Shown: positions 1-9,549, counted from the stretch's first letter. The stretch is DNA of 42,565 nucleotides from EsbW-18 sp964634615 (GCA_964634615.1 CAZWLQ010000003.1:1-42565); one strand, 5' to 3'. Program-made: numbers and translations. Notes: generated by a model not told the origin, from the sequence alone.

Positions 1-17
1 TCAAAATTCATATTCAT
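1..17 (-). CDS. Possible start of a further gene, cut by the window edge
   Basis: Two in-frame ATG codons (15-17 and 9-11 on the reverse strand) lie 13 bp after the stop of the preceding swivelling-domain gene and run open to the edge. The tight spacing fits a further member of the same operon, but only five codons are visible and no product can be named. Confidence 0.25.
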
Positions 18-30
18 GACAATTCTGTTT

Positions 31-1551
31 TTAAGAAATAATCCGCACAACACCCATTTCTGCATCCACCTCGACCATGTCGCCATCTTTGAAAACTCTT
101 GTTGCAATTTTCGTACCCACGACACATGGAGTTTTGAGTTCACGGCTCACAATTGCTGCGTGGCACGTAAGCCCGCCCTCTTCTGTGACAATAGCAATCG
201 CTTTTTTCATGGCTGGAACAATGCTTGGTGTGGTTGCAATGGAAACAAGCACATCTCCTTCGTTCATTTTATGCAACTGAGACGGTTCATTCACTATACA
301 GACCTTACCCTGAACCTTTCCTGAAAAGGCCGTCGTTCCTCGGAGTTCGTCAGTACCAGAATTGACAACGACGTCCTCCTCTTCAACCTCATGATCAAAA
401 AATTCCTTTGCTTCTTGGCCCCAAAGAAGGCCAATGCTGCCGTCCTCTTTTGGAAAAGCAACATGAAACCGTTCAATTGCGTTGAGAAGATCCGCATCAA
501 CAAAGGAACTTTTTAAAGATTGAGAAAGAAGGTCAGGCGAGAGCGCTCGAGCTTGATTGAGTGAAATCTTTAAGCGAGAAGCAATCTCACGCAACAGTTT
601 TTCTACACAATAATATGCGTGACTTTGATAATCTTTCCTTCGTGGCTTTGCCCAAACAATCTTTCCTGCCAATCTTAGTATCGTTTCTTCAAATTCGTTT
701 GAAGCAAGCTCACGTATTACCTCCTCTTTTCTTACGCTAATATCCCGAGCTCGCTGAATACTCTCTCGGAGCTTTTCCGCAGGCACTGTTCCTTTCTGGA
801 GTTCTAAACTAATGAACTCAAGGAATTGTTTTTCTGTGAAAGCTGGCCCCTGGTAAACATAGTAAACCCAAGCATATTTTTTCGTGTGTAATTGTAATTC
901 ACTCCAGAAAGCGGGATGTTCTGCTTTTATAACATCGGAGGAAGAAGATACGACGGCGCGCCTCCACGTCTCGTCTCCATAAAACTTCTCCATGAGTCGA
1001 AGCAAATCTTCTTCTTGATCTTGAGAAAAAGAGTTTTGTATTGGAAAGGTGAGAACGGAATAATAATCTGCGTATTGCTCTTCGGAAATCTTGCTTCTTA
1101 AAATCTTTTCGAGATTACTCTCAACAAATGAGAATCCTGCAAAATCAAGCGTCGGAAGCATGATTCCGTAGGTATATAATTCAGACTGTCGTTCGATAAA
1201 TTCATTGAACAAAGAGACGACTTCTTCGTTTGATAGCACGGAGGGATCAGGGTTTCTTATGTTACTTTCAGCCCAGCGAGTGAATTCTTCTCCCAGTTGA
1301 TTTGTTTTGTCAATTAATTCGCGCTCGACATAGGTAGAATCTTCAACCACACGCTTTTTTAATTCATTGTGTGTATTAACCCAAGAGTCAATATCTGCAA
1401 AGTATTTAATAGCGTTCTTTTCTGACTTTATACCTATATAAAAAATAGGCAGGTTGAGTTTTTTGGGAAAGTTTTTAAAAGAATTCGCCCATATGTAACT
1501 ACGTAAAAATGGTGAGTTAAAATCTTGTGCAACAACTTTGTATTTTTTCAT
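31..1551 (-). CDS. Helical-domain protein with C-terminal phosphohistidine swivelling domain
   Basis: About 506 residues. The last ~90 residues are a PEP-utilizing-enzyme mobile (swivelling) domain with the motif GGLTCHAAIVSREL, and His464 is the expected phospho-acceptor. The first ~400 residues are charged and probably helical, and I do not recognise them; the stretch KKYAWVYYVYQGPAFT resembles a part of the 1126-residue neighbour that precedes its second swivelling domain. There is no ATP-grasp domain and no PEP-binding TIM barrel, so the protein cannot charge its own histidine as known dikinases do. It is the last complete gene of a four-gene run, 7 bp after the previous stop. An upstream in-frame ATG at 1593 would overlap that gene by 35 bp, so the ATG at 1551 is preferred. 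Inference: phosphotransfer to an unknown acceptor. Confidence 0.8.
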   Translation of the reverse strand: MKKYKVVAQDFNSPFLRSYIWANSFKNFPKKLNLPIFYIGIKSEKNAIKYFADIDSWVNTHNELKKRVVEDSTYVERELIDKTNQLGEEFTRWAESNIRNPDPSVLSNEEVVSLFNEFIERQSELYTYGIMLPTLDFAGFSFVESNLEKILRSKISEEQYADYYSVLTFPIQNSFSQDQEEDLLRLMEKFYGDETWRRAVVSSSSDVIKAEHPAFWSELQLHTKKYAWVYYVYQGPAFTEKQFLEFISLELQKGTVPAEKLRESIQRARDISVRKEEVIRELASNEFEETILRLAGKIVWAKPRRKDYQSHAYYCVEKLLREIASRLKISLNQARALSPDLLSQSLKSSFVDADLLNAIERFHVAFPKEDGSIGLLWGQEAKEFFDHEVEEEDVVVNSGTDELRGTTAFSGKVQGKVCIVNEPSQLHKMNEGDVLVSIATTPSIVPAMKKAIAIVTEEGGLTCHAAIVSRELKTPCVVGTKIATRVFKDGDMVEVDAEMGVVRIIS

Positions 1552-1558
1552 ACGATGA

Positions 1559-2632
1559 TTATGAAATAATCCGCACAACCCCCGCATTTGCATCCACCTC
1601 GACCATGTCGCCGTCTTTTAAGATTTTTGTGGCGATTTTTGTTCCAATGATACAAGGTTTTTTAAGCTCTCTCGAGATTACGGATGCGTGACACATGATA
1701 CCCCCTTCATCGGTAACGATCGCAGAACATTTTATGATTGCTGGCATTAAAGCCGGACTCGATTGGATTGATACAAGCACGTCGCCAGAGTCAAAAGCTT
1801 TCATGTCATCAATAGTATTAACAATCTTTACCCTACCTTTTACCACACCAGCAAAGGCCGTTCTTCCTCTCAGTTCAGTAACGTCTCGCTGAATATCAGA
1901 CGATGAGAGTTCGGGAAGGGACTCTCTCTCATAAACATATGTCACACTATAGGCATGCGCATCTCGAGTAATGGCACACCATCTCATTCTCTTTTCTAGT
2001 TCTTCTTTGGAAATCGTGCTCTTGGCCGCAATGATTTCCTCCAACTCATCAGGATGTAAGCATGTGGCAAGTTCTACTGTAATGCCCAGTATCTCGGCTG
2101 CTTTATTAAAATATTTACTGATAACCGTTTGTACCAGCTGAGGATAGCGCGTCTCACTTTTTAGAGCTTCATACATTGTAAGTACTTCGCCAAAGGATTC
2201 TTTGGACTCACCCCTTTCTAGAGCTTGGTTAATTCCATAGAGAATCCAATAAGGAAGAATGGTGCAAAATCCAAAGTTATCTGTAAATATGCGTCGTGCT
2301 TCTTGATAAGACTTTAGATTTAATTCATAGTCACCACTCTGACTCTTTGAGAGAAGCTCATCTGCTTCTCTATTAAATAATACTGCTTTCTCATACCAAA
2401 CCTTGAAATTTGGACTTTGTTCTTTAATTAATTCCAGAACCTTGTTTGAAATTGCAGCAACCTCATTCTGTGAAGCATAAAGCTCACACGTACCGTTACT
2501 GTGTACAAAAAGAGATCTTGTAAATCCAACGCCGATTGTATCTACCACTGAGATATGGTGCTGCCAAATCGAAACCACTAGATTAAAAAATGGCATTTTT
2601 CTTTCTGCATATTTTTGTAGGTCTGTCTGCAT
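1559..2632 (-). CDS. Short swivelling-domain (PEP-utilizing mobile domain) protein
   Basis: 357 residues. An N-terminal ~230-residue region of unknown fold is followed by a swivelling domain with GGIMCHASVISREL; His315 is the predicted phospho-acceptor, and the usual Thr before Cys-His is Met here. Exactly 43 residues run from that His to the C-terminus, as in the other three proteins of the cluster. ATP-grasp and TIM-barrel domains are missing. It lies 89 bp after the 467-residue gene and 7 bp before the next. The N-terminal part could be a reduced version of the helical domains of its neighbours, but similarity by eye is low. Function is unknown; a partner in histidine phosphotransfer is inferred. 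Confidence 0.78.
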   Translation of the reverse strand: MQTDLQKYAERKMPFFNLVVSIWQHHISVVDTIGVGFTRSLFVHSNGTCELYASQNEVAAISNKVLELIKEQSPNFKVWYEKAVLFNREADELLSKSQSGDYELNLKSYQEARRIFTDNFGFCTILPYWILYGINQALERGESKESFGEVLTMYEALKSETRYPQLVQTVISKYFNKAAEILGITVELATCLHPDELEEIIAAKSTISKEELEKRMRWCAITRDAHAYSVTYVYERESLPELSSSDIQRDVTELRGRTAFAGVVKGRVKIVNTIDDMKAFDSGDVLVSIQSSPALMPAIIKCSAIVTDEGGIMCHASVISRELKKPCIIGTKIATKILKDGDMVEVDANAGVVRIIS

Positions 2633-2721
2633 TCTATTTTGATTTTACTAGATCTACCAGAGAGCGTTGTAACCCGCCGGCTTCGTGTGGTGTAAATGCA
2701 TTTTCTTCCTTCGTCCAATGG

Positions 2722-4125
2722 TTATGAAATAATTCTTACAACACCCTTCTCTGCATCAACCTCGACCATGTCGCCGTCTTTGAAAACAATCGTGGCAGTC
2801 TTGGTGCCAATGATGCACGGGATGCCAAGCTCACGAGAAATAATCGCCGCATGACATGTAATGCCGCCCTCGTTTGTCACCACTGCTCCAGCTTGTTTCA
2901 TAATAGGGACGAATTCTGGTCGCGTCATACTCGTTATGAGGATATCCCCGGGCTGAAACCCTTTCGGGTCACTTGGATCGAATATGACACGCGCTCTTCC
3001 TCGAACTACGCCCTTGCAAGCAATCTGTCCTTTTAGTGAGTCAGTTTTTTCTATTCCCAACTCAATCAATACGGTCATCTCCTCAATTGCAGATTGAAAA
3101 TTACACAGCTCAACTTCGTATGAATAATCTGGATGCACTAAATAAATACACCCTTCTTGACGCGCTTCAATTTCTTTTTTGATTGAAACAAGATGGTCGA
3201 CGCCTTTCATGTATTCATACAGAATCACGAATGGTGCAAGCCCTCTGTCGACCTCCGCCCGTTCAAGCATGACCATGCCTATTTCAGCGCACATTGCCTG
3301 TACCTGAGCGATTGGATCCTTCCGAAGGTCACGGATCCGCATTACAAGTTGTGCATATTCAGCTATTTTTCTTGACTCAAGATCAAGTGTTTGAACCCAC
3401 GCTTCATGTTGTTTTTCTCGATCGATTGCTTTTGTATTTATCTCATCCCACTCTTGTTTCTTTTCTGAAAGGTTTTTCCTCACATCCTCTAATGCAGCAT
3501 CAATATCCGCTTCACTGGATGTCCAAAAGTAATCAGTGAAGATAAACTTGGCTTGACGGATGGCATCTTTCGAATCTAGTGGGACAAGTTCAATGAGCTT
3601 TTTAAGTCGTCGTCCTTCGAATGATATAAATGCGGCTTCCGTTGCGCGCTCCCAAATTGTATCGAGTAAATTCTTCCGACCTTCACCAACGACACTCAGA
3701 ATTTTTTCGTAATCAACGTTTTCGACATACAATGTTCTCTGCGCCAATTCAATGAAAAGTTTATTGATGCGCATCGTCCACTCTTGAAGCTCCTCGTTTG
3801 AAAGCATCTTCAGGTCTTCTGCAAGAAACTTGTCATATGATCTTTGCGTATCGGCTTCCCAGGAAACATATTCTTCTTCGAGGTCGTTAAGCGAGACCTT
3901 GCCATTGAAGTAGTCTCGAAAACGATCTGTTGCGATGGCAACATATTCTTTCTCATTTAAACCAAGCAGAGAATCTCTCCCCTTTGCAATACAAACAATA
4001 CCAAGAGGATGTATTCTTTCTTGCCACGTAACGACAGTGAAGAGTGGAGATATAGAGGCACGAATCGAAAATATAGGATCTTCACCGATGTCTGTCTTGA
4101 ATCCTGTTAAAAGTTTATATGTCAT
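2722..4125 (-). CDS. Helical-domain protein with C-terminal swivelling domain
   Basis: 467 residues. Residues 1-370 are unrecognised and rich in charged helical segments (for example KKQEWDEINTKAIDREKQ near residue 225). The C-terminal ~95 residues form a swivelling domain with GGITCHAAIISRELGIPC; His425 is the predicted phospho-acceptor. No ATP-binding dikinase domain is present. The gene begins 17 bp after the stop of the 1126-residue dikinase-like gene, so the two are probably cotranscribed. By analogy with rifampicin phosphotransferase, where an all-helical domain binds the acceptor and a His domain shuttles the phosphoryl group, the N-terminal region may bind a substrate. That role is inference. 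Confidence 0.8.
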   Translation of the reverse strand: MTYKLLTGFKTDIGEDPIFSIRASISPLFTVVTWQERIHPLGIVCIAKGRDSLLGLNEKEYVAIATDRFRDYFNGKVSLNDLEEEYVSWEADTQRSYDKFLAEDLKMLSNEELQEWTMRINKLFIELAQRTLYVENVDYEKILSVVGEGRKNLLDTIWERATEAAFISFEGRRLKKLIELVPLDSKDAIRQAKFIFTDYFWTSSEADIDAALEDVRKNLSEKKQEWDEINTKAIDREKQHEAWVQTLDLESRKIAEYAQLVMRIRDLRKDPIAQVQAMCAEIGMVMLERAEVDRGLAPFVILYEYMKGVDHLVSIKKEIEARQEGCIYLVHPDYSYEVELCNFQSAIEEMTVLIELGIEKTDSLKGQIACKGVVRGRARVIFDPSDPKGFQPGDILITSMTRPEFVPIMKQAGAVVTNEGGITCHAAIISRELGIPCIIGTKTATIVFKDGDMVEVDAEKGVVRIIS

Positions 4126-4142
4126 TGTTTAAAGATAAAAAG

Positions 4143-7100
4143 TTAATCAACAATTCGAACGACTCCTGCATCTGCATCCACCTCAACCATATCGCCGTCT
4201 TTGAAAACTTTTGTCGCATTCTTCGTGCCAACGATACAGGGCTTTTTAAGTTCGCGCGCCACAATTGCAGCGTGCGATGTGAGCCCACCAAAGTCAGTCA
4301 CAATAGCTGAACACTTTTGCATAGCAAAGATGATGTCAGGTGTTGTTTCGTATGCCACAAGCACCATCCCCTCTTCAAAACCGTCCATCTGATCCTGTCG
4401 GGTCACGATTTTGACTTTACCCGTTGCTTTTCCAACTTGAGCACACAGACCTTTCACTTGGGTCGTGTCATTGGATTCCGTTTTTATTAATGCAGCCAAA
4501 CATTTTACAACATCTTCTTTCGACAAGATGTGCTCATCTCCATCAAAGTAGAACCCTGTGTGTTCTTTTCTTGTACGTGCTGTCTGTTTGGTGATTGAGT
4601 CCGAGGCGATTTCAGCCATTGTGTGCTCAACAATATCTTCGTAGGTAAGCCCGTGCTTCTGAGCCAATGCCTCCAGGTGCTTTTTGAAATGGAATGTCGT
4701 GTATCCGCTCGTTTCGGCTGCTCTAAAACGCGCATACCCTATCACGTTGAGTAGCCAAACAAGATAGGCTGTTTCTTCGTCGAGCACCTGTGAGACGTCC
4801 TTGTCTGCGGAGGTCTTTGTTTCTTCTTGTTTTATTCGTTCATGTAGCCCTTCGACCGTCAGCTCATTGATGTTGAAATGATGTGTTCCGAGCCATTGAT
4901 ATTTCTCTACATGATTTTTGATAGCAACTTCGTCACTCAGAGATAGCGACTTCATCTCATCAATCTGTTGGAGCGTCCACGGTTTTTCATCAACGTATCC
5001 TACAGCCAATCCAAAAGCCGCTGGGTTTACCTCTTGGACATATTTCTCTATACCCGCAGCAATGTTATTGAGCGGCATCCATACACCTGTGAGTTCTTTG
5101 TACTTTTCCAAAAAGCCACTGACCGAATCTGTCATTGCAACCTCATCCACCAACTTTGCTGCTACATCTTTAACTGTGGCGTATATGGTTTCGAAAAATG
5201 CCTTTGTATGGTTTTTTGCAGCCTCGTACGACTCATTCTGAAAAATGTCCGAGTCGTGTTGAGAAAGGAAAAAGTCGCCGTTGAGATACAAGATCTTGCC
5301 ATCGAGTTTTTGAGCAAAGAACTGTTGCGCGACCGATGCGTATTCAAGCCACACCTCCGCCGCAAGCGCGGGCTCAATCCACTTCCCAAGATGATGCCAT
5401 TTCGTCGCAAGAATCTCTTCGGCTTTACTGTTGCTTTTTAATATCCTGACAACACCATTGTCGGCGTCGACCTCAACAAGATCTCCATCATTCAAAATTT
5501 GAGTGGCAACCTTGGTTCCTATAATACAAGGTTTACCCAATTCCCGAGCAATTATTGCAGCGTGGCACGTAATTCCTCCTTCATCTGTAACGAAAGCAAG
5601 AGCGTGTTCAAAATAAGGCACGAGTTCCGGTGAAGTCATTGAGACAACCAGTATAAAGTCTTTGTCTTTGGAGAGACTCTCTAATTTATCTTTATCGTTA
5701 AACTCTCGTGCATGTAGTTTTCGAACTCTTCCCTTCACTACGCCCCCATTGCCCGCAACGCCTCGAATTATGTCGTTTTTTGAAACCTCTTCAAGAATCT
5801 TTTTATCTGGGTCTTGCTCCACAAGATAGCGCTGGATTTCTTTTGCTTCCGCACCAACAAGGACTTCAACACGCTCATTGAGTAGCACGAAAGCGACTGG
5901 GCGAGATTGGAGTACCGCACACTCTTTGAGCTTCTCGGGATTCTTTAGAATTGAGATTATTTCAGCAGTGGTTGCTTGTTCGGCAATCTCTCGAGAAAAC
6001 TGGTGACTTGTAACAAGCGCCTGAAGTAGCTTTTCAAATGCTGGGAATAAGTACCTATTAAGCAGAGTATCGAGCTCAAGTCTCGTTTTTTGTAATTGTT
6101 CAGCTAGAACCTTGTCTGATGTTTTGAAACTCTCATCAATAAAAAACATGAAATGCTTATATGTATCGACCGATGCATAATTTGCTTTTTCTATCAGTTC
6201 AACTAGGCGTGCTGGATCAGCAAGCTCTTGAGTACTTGTGTTAGTAATTGTTTCAAATACGATACGATTTCTGGGGATACACTCAAGACTCGCTTCTTCA
6301 ATCTTTTTTATTGCGTCCCTGCTGCTTATAGAAACCCGACCAGATTTTCCAACCCAGCCCTCGAGACCGTCTCCAATAAAAAGCACTGTGGAAGGATCGG
6401 GCGGCGCGTCTGCAAGATTAAAATATGGATTCTTCAAAAAACCCCCGCCCATCGCTTCAGCGCAAAGAACGGGTATTCGAGGAAAACGAACGATGCATTC
6501 AAATCTTTTTGATTTTACTTCCTCAAGAATAGGGCTTCTTTCTTCGGAAGTTTTTTTTGACAGTGTTGTAATTGGTCTGCTCTGCGTAATGTAAAATGTC
6601 TCTCCTTCTTTCGCCCACTCAATGTCACAAGGAAACCCGTAGTGATTTTCGATGCGAATGACGATATCGGAAAGATTATTGATATCCGTGTTTGATAGCT
6701 TTTGTTTTTCCTGAAGCTCTGCCGGCACTTCTTTCCAGACATTCTCTCCCCATTCCTCATCAGGCGCCTCATCAGGATGACGTCGCACCAAACGACGTGA
6801 TTGTATTGAAACATTTACATCAAGAATATTTCGAGGCTCTTTTTCAACGACATATGAATCAGGCGTGATGGAGCCAGAGACAACTGCATCTCCAAAACCC
6901 CATCCCGCTTCAATGATGATTTGATTACGATCCTCTGTAACAGGGTGGACGGAGAACGCGATGCCCGACACATCACTTGCGACCATTTTTTGAATAACAA
7001 CCGCCACTGAGATTTTTGTTGTGTGGAGATCTTTCTCAAAGCGGTAAAAAATCGCACGTGGCGTAAAAAGCGATGCCCAACATTCCTGTACGACATGAAA

Positions 7101-7523
7101 AACATTGCCGCGCTCGATATTCATATGACTATCGAGCTGTCCTGCCCACGCCGCGTCGTGAGAATCTTCGGATGTTGCACTTGAACGCACAGCGACCAAA
7201 CTTGCTCCAAGCGTATCGAATGAGGCCAAGATCTCGTTCTGGATATCGGTCGGCATTACCGCACCGCCAATGAGAGCTTGGATCTTTTCAGACGCATATT
7301 CGACTGTGTGAATCTCTTGATGATTAACCGTATGTAAAATTGCATCAATTTCAACTCCGAGATCTGTTTCTTGCAAAAAGTGTTCAAATGCTCCCGCCAA
7401 AACAACAAAGCCCGGAGGAACCGGGATACCTGCTTGTGTCATTTCTCCGAGAGAAGCCCCTTTTCCACCAGCAATCGGCGTATCCTTGAAAGTCAATTCG
7501 GCAAAGGATTTAGTATGGGTCAT
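4143..7523 (-). CDS. PEP-synthase/dikinase-like protein with two swivelling domains
   Basis: 1126 residues. Residues 1-320 form a PPDK/PEP-synthase-type ATP-binding domain: GGKGASLGEM at 19-28, RSSATSED at 113-120, EAGWGFGDAVVSG near 205 and QSRPITT at 314-320. A first swivelling domain with GGITCHAAII (His654) lies at about 585-695. A second unknown helical region follows, and a second swivelling domain with GGLTSHAAIV (His1084) ends the protein. The C-terminal PEP/pyruvate-binding barrel of true PEP synthase is absent, so a ppsA call would mislead. The layout is closer to rifampicin-phosphotransferase-type dikinases (ATP domain, helical domain, His domain) with an extra helical-plus-His unit. 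It is the first gene of the four-gene run and its only ATP-binding member, so it may phosphorylate the others in trans. Confidence 0.85.
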   Translation of the reverse strand: MTHTKSFAELTFKDTPIAGGKGASLGEMTQAGIPVPPGFVVLAGAFEHFLQETDLGVEIDAILHTVNHQEIHTVEYASEKIQALIGGAVMPTDIQNEILASFDTLGASLVAVRSSATSEDSHDAAWAGQLDSHMNIERGNVFHVVQECWASLFTPRAIFYRFEKDLHTTKISVAVVIQKMVASDVSGIAFSVHPVTEDRNQIIIEAGWGFGDAVVSGSITPDSYVVEKEPRNILDVNVSIQSRRLVRRHPDEAPDEEWGENVWKEVPAELQEKQKLSNTDINNLSDIVIRIENHYGFPCDIEWAKEGETFYITQSRPITTLSKKTSEERSPILEEVKSKRFECIVRFPRIPVLCAEAMGGGFLKNPYFNLADAPPDPSTVLFIGDGLEGWVGKSGRVSISSRDAIKKIEEASLECIPRNRIVFETITNTSTQELADPARLVELIEKANYASVDTYKHFMFFIDESFKTSDKVLAEQLQKTRLELDTLLNRYLFPAFEKLLQALVTSHQFSREIAEQATTAEIISILKNPEKLKECAVLQSRPVAFVLLNERVEVLVGAEAKEIQRYLVEQDPDKKILEEVSKNDIIRGVAGNGGVVKGRVRKLHAREFNDKDKLESLSKDKDFILVVSMTSPELVPYFEHALAFVTDEGGITCHAAIIARELGKPCIIGTKVATQILNDGDLVEVDADNGVVRILKSNSKAEEILATKWHHLGKWIEPALAAEVWLEYASVAQQFFAQKLDGKILYLNGDFFLSQHDSDIFQNESYEAAKNHTKAFFETIYATVKDVAAKLVDEVAMTDSVSGFLEKYKELTGVWMPLNNIAAGIEKYVQEVNPAAFGLAVGYVDEKPWTLQQIDEMKSLSLSDEVAIKNHVEKYQWLGTHHFNINELTVEGLHERIKQEETKTSADKDVSQVLDEETAYLVWLLNVIGYARFRAAETSGYTTFHFKKHLEALAQKHGLTYEDIVEHTMAEIASDSITKQTARTRKEHTGFYFDGDEHILSKEDVVKCLAALIKTESNDTTQVKGLCAQVGKATGKVKIVTRQDQMDGFEEGMVLVAYETTPDIIFAMQKCSAIVTDFGGLTSHAAIVARELKKPCIVGTKNATKVFKDGDMVEVDADAGVVRIVD

Positions 7524-7560
7524 ACGGCTTGAATGACGCTACAATACCACGCTTTCACCG

Positions 7561-7566
7561 ATTATA
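7561..7566 (-). promoter_or_regulatory. Possible -10 element upstream of the swivelling-domain operon
   Basis: The reverse strand reads TATAAT here, 37 bp before the ATG at 7523. No convincing -35 sequence is seen at the right distance. The element overlaps a small hairpin (CGCTTT/AAAGCG), so it could also be fortuitous. Confidence 0.3.
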
Positions 7567-7595
7567 AAGCGGGGGGCATGGCAAACCCTTGTGGA

Positions 7596-8720
7596 CTACC
7601 CCTCTTCCTCGAGTTTGCGGAGTGCAACGCCAATCGCCACATCAAATTCTGGGCCAACCTGTTTCAGTACACTATCAAGAAACGCAGGCGCTTCGACTTT
7701 GCGGAACGGATCAGCAATCGACACGTCCGTACCAAAAACTGTTTTTGCTCGCTCAACGATACCGGGGAGCATGATGCCACCGCCCGTGAGGACGACCTTA
7801 CCAATATTTCGCGTGTGTCGTTTTTGATAATTCAACATCACACGTTGTGCTTCAGTGAAAATCGAATCAATCACCAGCGATGCAATCTCTGCAACATCAG
7901 TCTCATTTCCCTGCTTCACAACACCGTAGAGCCGTTTCAACTCTTCCGCGCGCGCTTCCGTCACGCCCATTGCTTTTTCGATTGCAATCGTCACCTCTTG
8001 TGAGCCACGACTGATGATGTGCGACTCGCGCAGCACTTTGCGATCAACCACATACACCTTTGTGCTTCCTGCACCGAGCCCCATAATCATGACTGGCTGG
8101 AGATCTTCTTCGAGTGCGACGCGAATCGAGCTGAACACTTCGATTTCGTAGAAGGACGGCGTGAGCCCGGCTGCCTTCATCACATCTTGATATCGTGTGA
8201 TGGTGTCTTTGTGAATTGCGACCGTGAGAATCTCAATTTTTTTCTTTTCGATGGAAGGTTTTGATGCGTCTTCTGTCTCTCGTTCGAGCTGTGGCACAAT
8301 GCGCCAATCGAGCATCACTTCGCTGATTGAGACCGGAATATATTTGCGCACCTCAAGTGGCACCATCTCTTTCAATCGCGCCTCACCAACGTCCGGCATC
8401 TCAAGTACGTTGATTAAGCTCGCGGAGAGTGGGATCGCAACGCCACACGCGGTTGTCGAAACTTTTGATTCGCGGATAAGATCGGCAACTGCTGCGCCAA
8501 GTTTTTCAGACGGCAAACTTGTTGCGCGACCCGCATCAACGCCTGCATAGGGGCCAAGCGCCAATTCCCCATATGTCTCAAGAATTGCTTTTCCTTTCTT
8601 GCGACCGAGCTGCACAACCTTGATGGTTGATGAACTGATGTCTATACCAAGAACACTGCCGCTCTTTTTTGCAAAGAGCCCGGAGGTCAACCCCTTGAGT
8701 GAGTCAGAAAACGATGCCAT
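7596..8720 (-). CDS. pilM: Type IV pilus assembly ATPase-like protein PilM
   Basis: 374 residues from the ATG at 8720; an in-frame extension to 8816 reaches into the divergent promoter region and lacks family features. PilM is a cytoplasmic actin/FtsA-fold protein that links the inner-membrane pilus complex to the cytoplasm. Visible motifs are the N-terminal phosphate loop GSVLGIDISSSTIKVVQL, the second nucleotide-binding segment MIMGLGAGSTKVYVV, and KVVLTGGGIMLPGIVE near the C-terminus. No pilN, pilO or pilB lies next to it; a pilin-like gene is present at 35726. It is transcribed away from the comF-like gene, with about 150 bp between them. Identity is well supported; a pilus role is inferred from the family. 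Confidence 0.9.
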   Translation of the reverse strand: MASFSDSLKGLTSGLFAKKSGSVLGIDISSSTIKVVQLGRKKGKAILETYGELALGPYAGVDAGRATSLPSEKLGAAVADLIRESKVSTTACGVAIPLSASLINVLEMPDVGEARLKEMVPLEVRKYIPVSISEVMLDWRIVPQLERETEDASKPSIEKKKIEILTVAIHKDTITRYQDVMKAAGLTPSFYEIEVFSSIRVALEEDLQPVMIMGLGAGSTKVYVVDRKVLRESHIISRGSQEVTIAIEKAMGVTEARAEELKRLYGVVKQGNETDVAEIASLVIDSIFTEAQRVMLNYQKRHTRNIGKVVLTGGGIMLPGIVERAKTVFGTDVSIADPFRKVEAPAFLDSVLKQVGPEFDVAIGVALRKLEEEG

Positions 8721-8874
8721 GGTTCTAGAAAGATGCTTGTAGTGTAGCACGCCCATGAACAGCATTAGAACGTTTTCGGTATAAAAATTCTCTAAAGAAC
8801 ATCTGCTGTTCGGCAAAGAATTCGGTCGAAGTGGTATATACTTCTGTGGAAATGCCTTGCGTTTCTTGCCTCAC

Positions 8875-9537
8875 ATGAACTTTCGCACGCTCATTGCACA
8901 TATTCTCGATGCTGTCTTCCCAGCGAAGCGGAAGAAAAAACGTTCGTGGGCCACAATGACGCCCGAACGGTTTGAAGATATTGCCACCAAGGCAACCCAG
9001 GATGGTGTTCTCTCTGCCGCATCCGCCATTGCGCTTTTTTCGTATAACGATCCGTTGGTCAAAGATGCGATGCACGCACTCAAGTATGAGGGAGAAAAAA
9101 CTATTGCCGCTCTCTTCGGCACAATACTTGCAGAACACGTGCGCGAAGAACTTTCTGATCATGCACTCTTGTCTGATTCTCTTCCAATCTTAATTCCAAT
9201 TCCAGTAACATTCGGGCGACACATTGAACGCTCATACAACCAAACAGAGTTGATTGGAGAAGAGGTTGCACGACAAATGCAGGGTCGTCTTGATTACGCG
9301 CCAGGCATACTGTCGCGCAGTGAATTTCATGGGAGCCAAACACAGGCAAAAACACGACGCGAGCGCTCATCAAATATCCGAGGTGCATTTCGTGTTACGC
9401 ACCCTGAAGACATCATAGGAAGGGATATCATTCTACTGGACGATGTGATTACAACCGGCGCAACCACACACGAAGCGACCGCGACCTTATTGGCCGCGGG
9501 CGCTCGAACAGTTTCTTGTATCGCTGTCGCGCACTAG
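8875..9537 (+). CDS. ComF-family amidophosphoribosyltransferase-like protein
   Basis: 220 residues from the ATG at 8875; a TTG at 8857 in the same frame is possible but less likely. The phosphoribosyltransferase signature RDIILLDDVITTGATTHEA sits near the C-terminus, and the ComF-type segment IPIPVTFGRHIERSYNQTEL near the middle. ComF proteins act in DNA uptake in naturally competent bacteria. The N-terminal zinc-binding cysteines of ComF are absent: the region between Phe5 and the first conserved block has none. It is a single gene on the plus strand facing away from pilM, and a type IV pilus and ComF pairing is typical of DNA-uptake systems. The paired role is inference. Confidence 0.85.
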   Translation: MNFRTLIAHILDAVFPAKRKKKRSWATMTPERFEDIATKATQDGVLSAASAIALFSYNDPLVKDAMHALKYEGEKTIAALFGTILAEHVREELSDHALLSDSLPILIPIPVTFGRHIERSYNQTELIGEEVARQMQGRLDYAPGILSRSEFHGSQTQAKTRRERSSNIRGAFRVTHPEDIIGRDIILLDDVITTGATTHEATATLLAAGARTVSCIAVAH

Positions 9538-9549
9538 GGACAGAGTCTT

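Noticed and set aside
4143..7523. Straight annotation as phosphoenolpyruvate synthase
   Set aside because: The PEP/pyruvate-binding C-terminal barrel is missing and a second swivelling domain takes its place.
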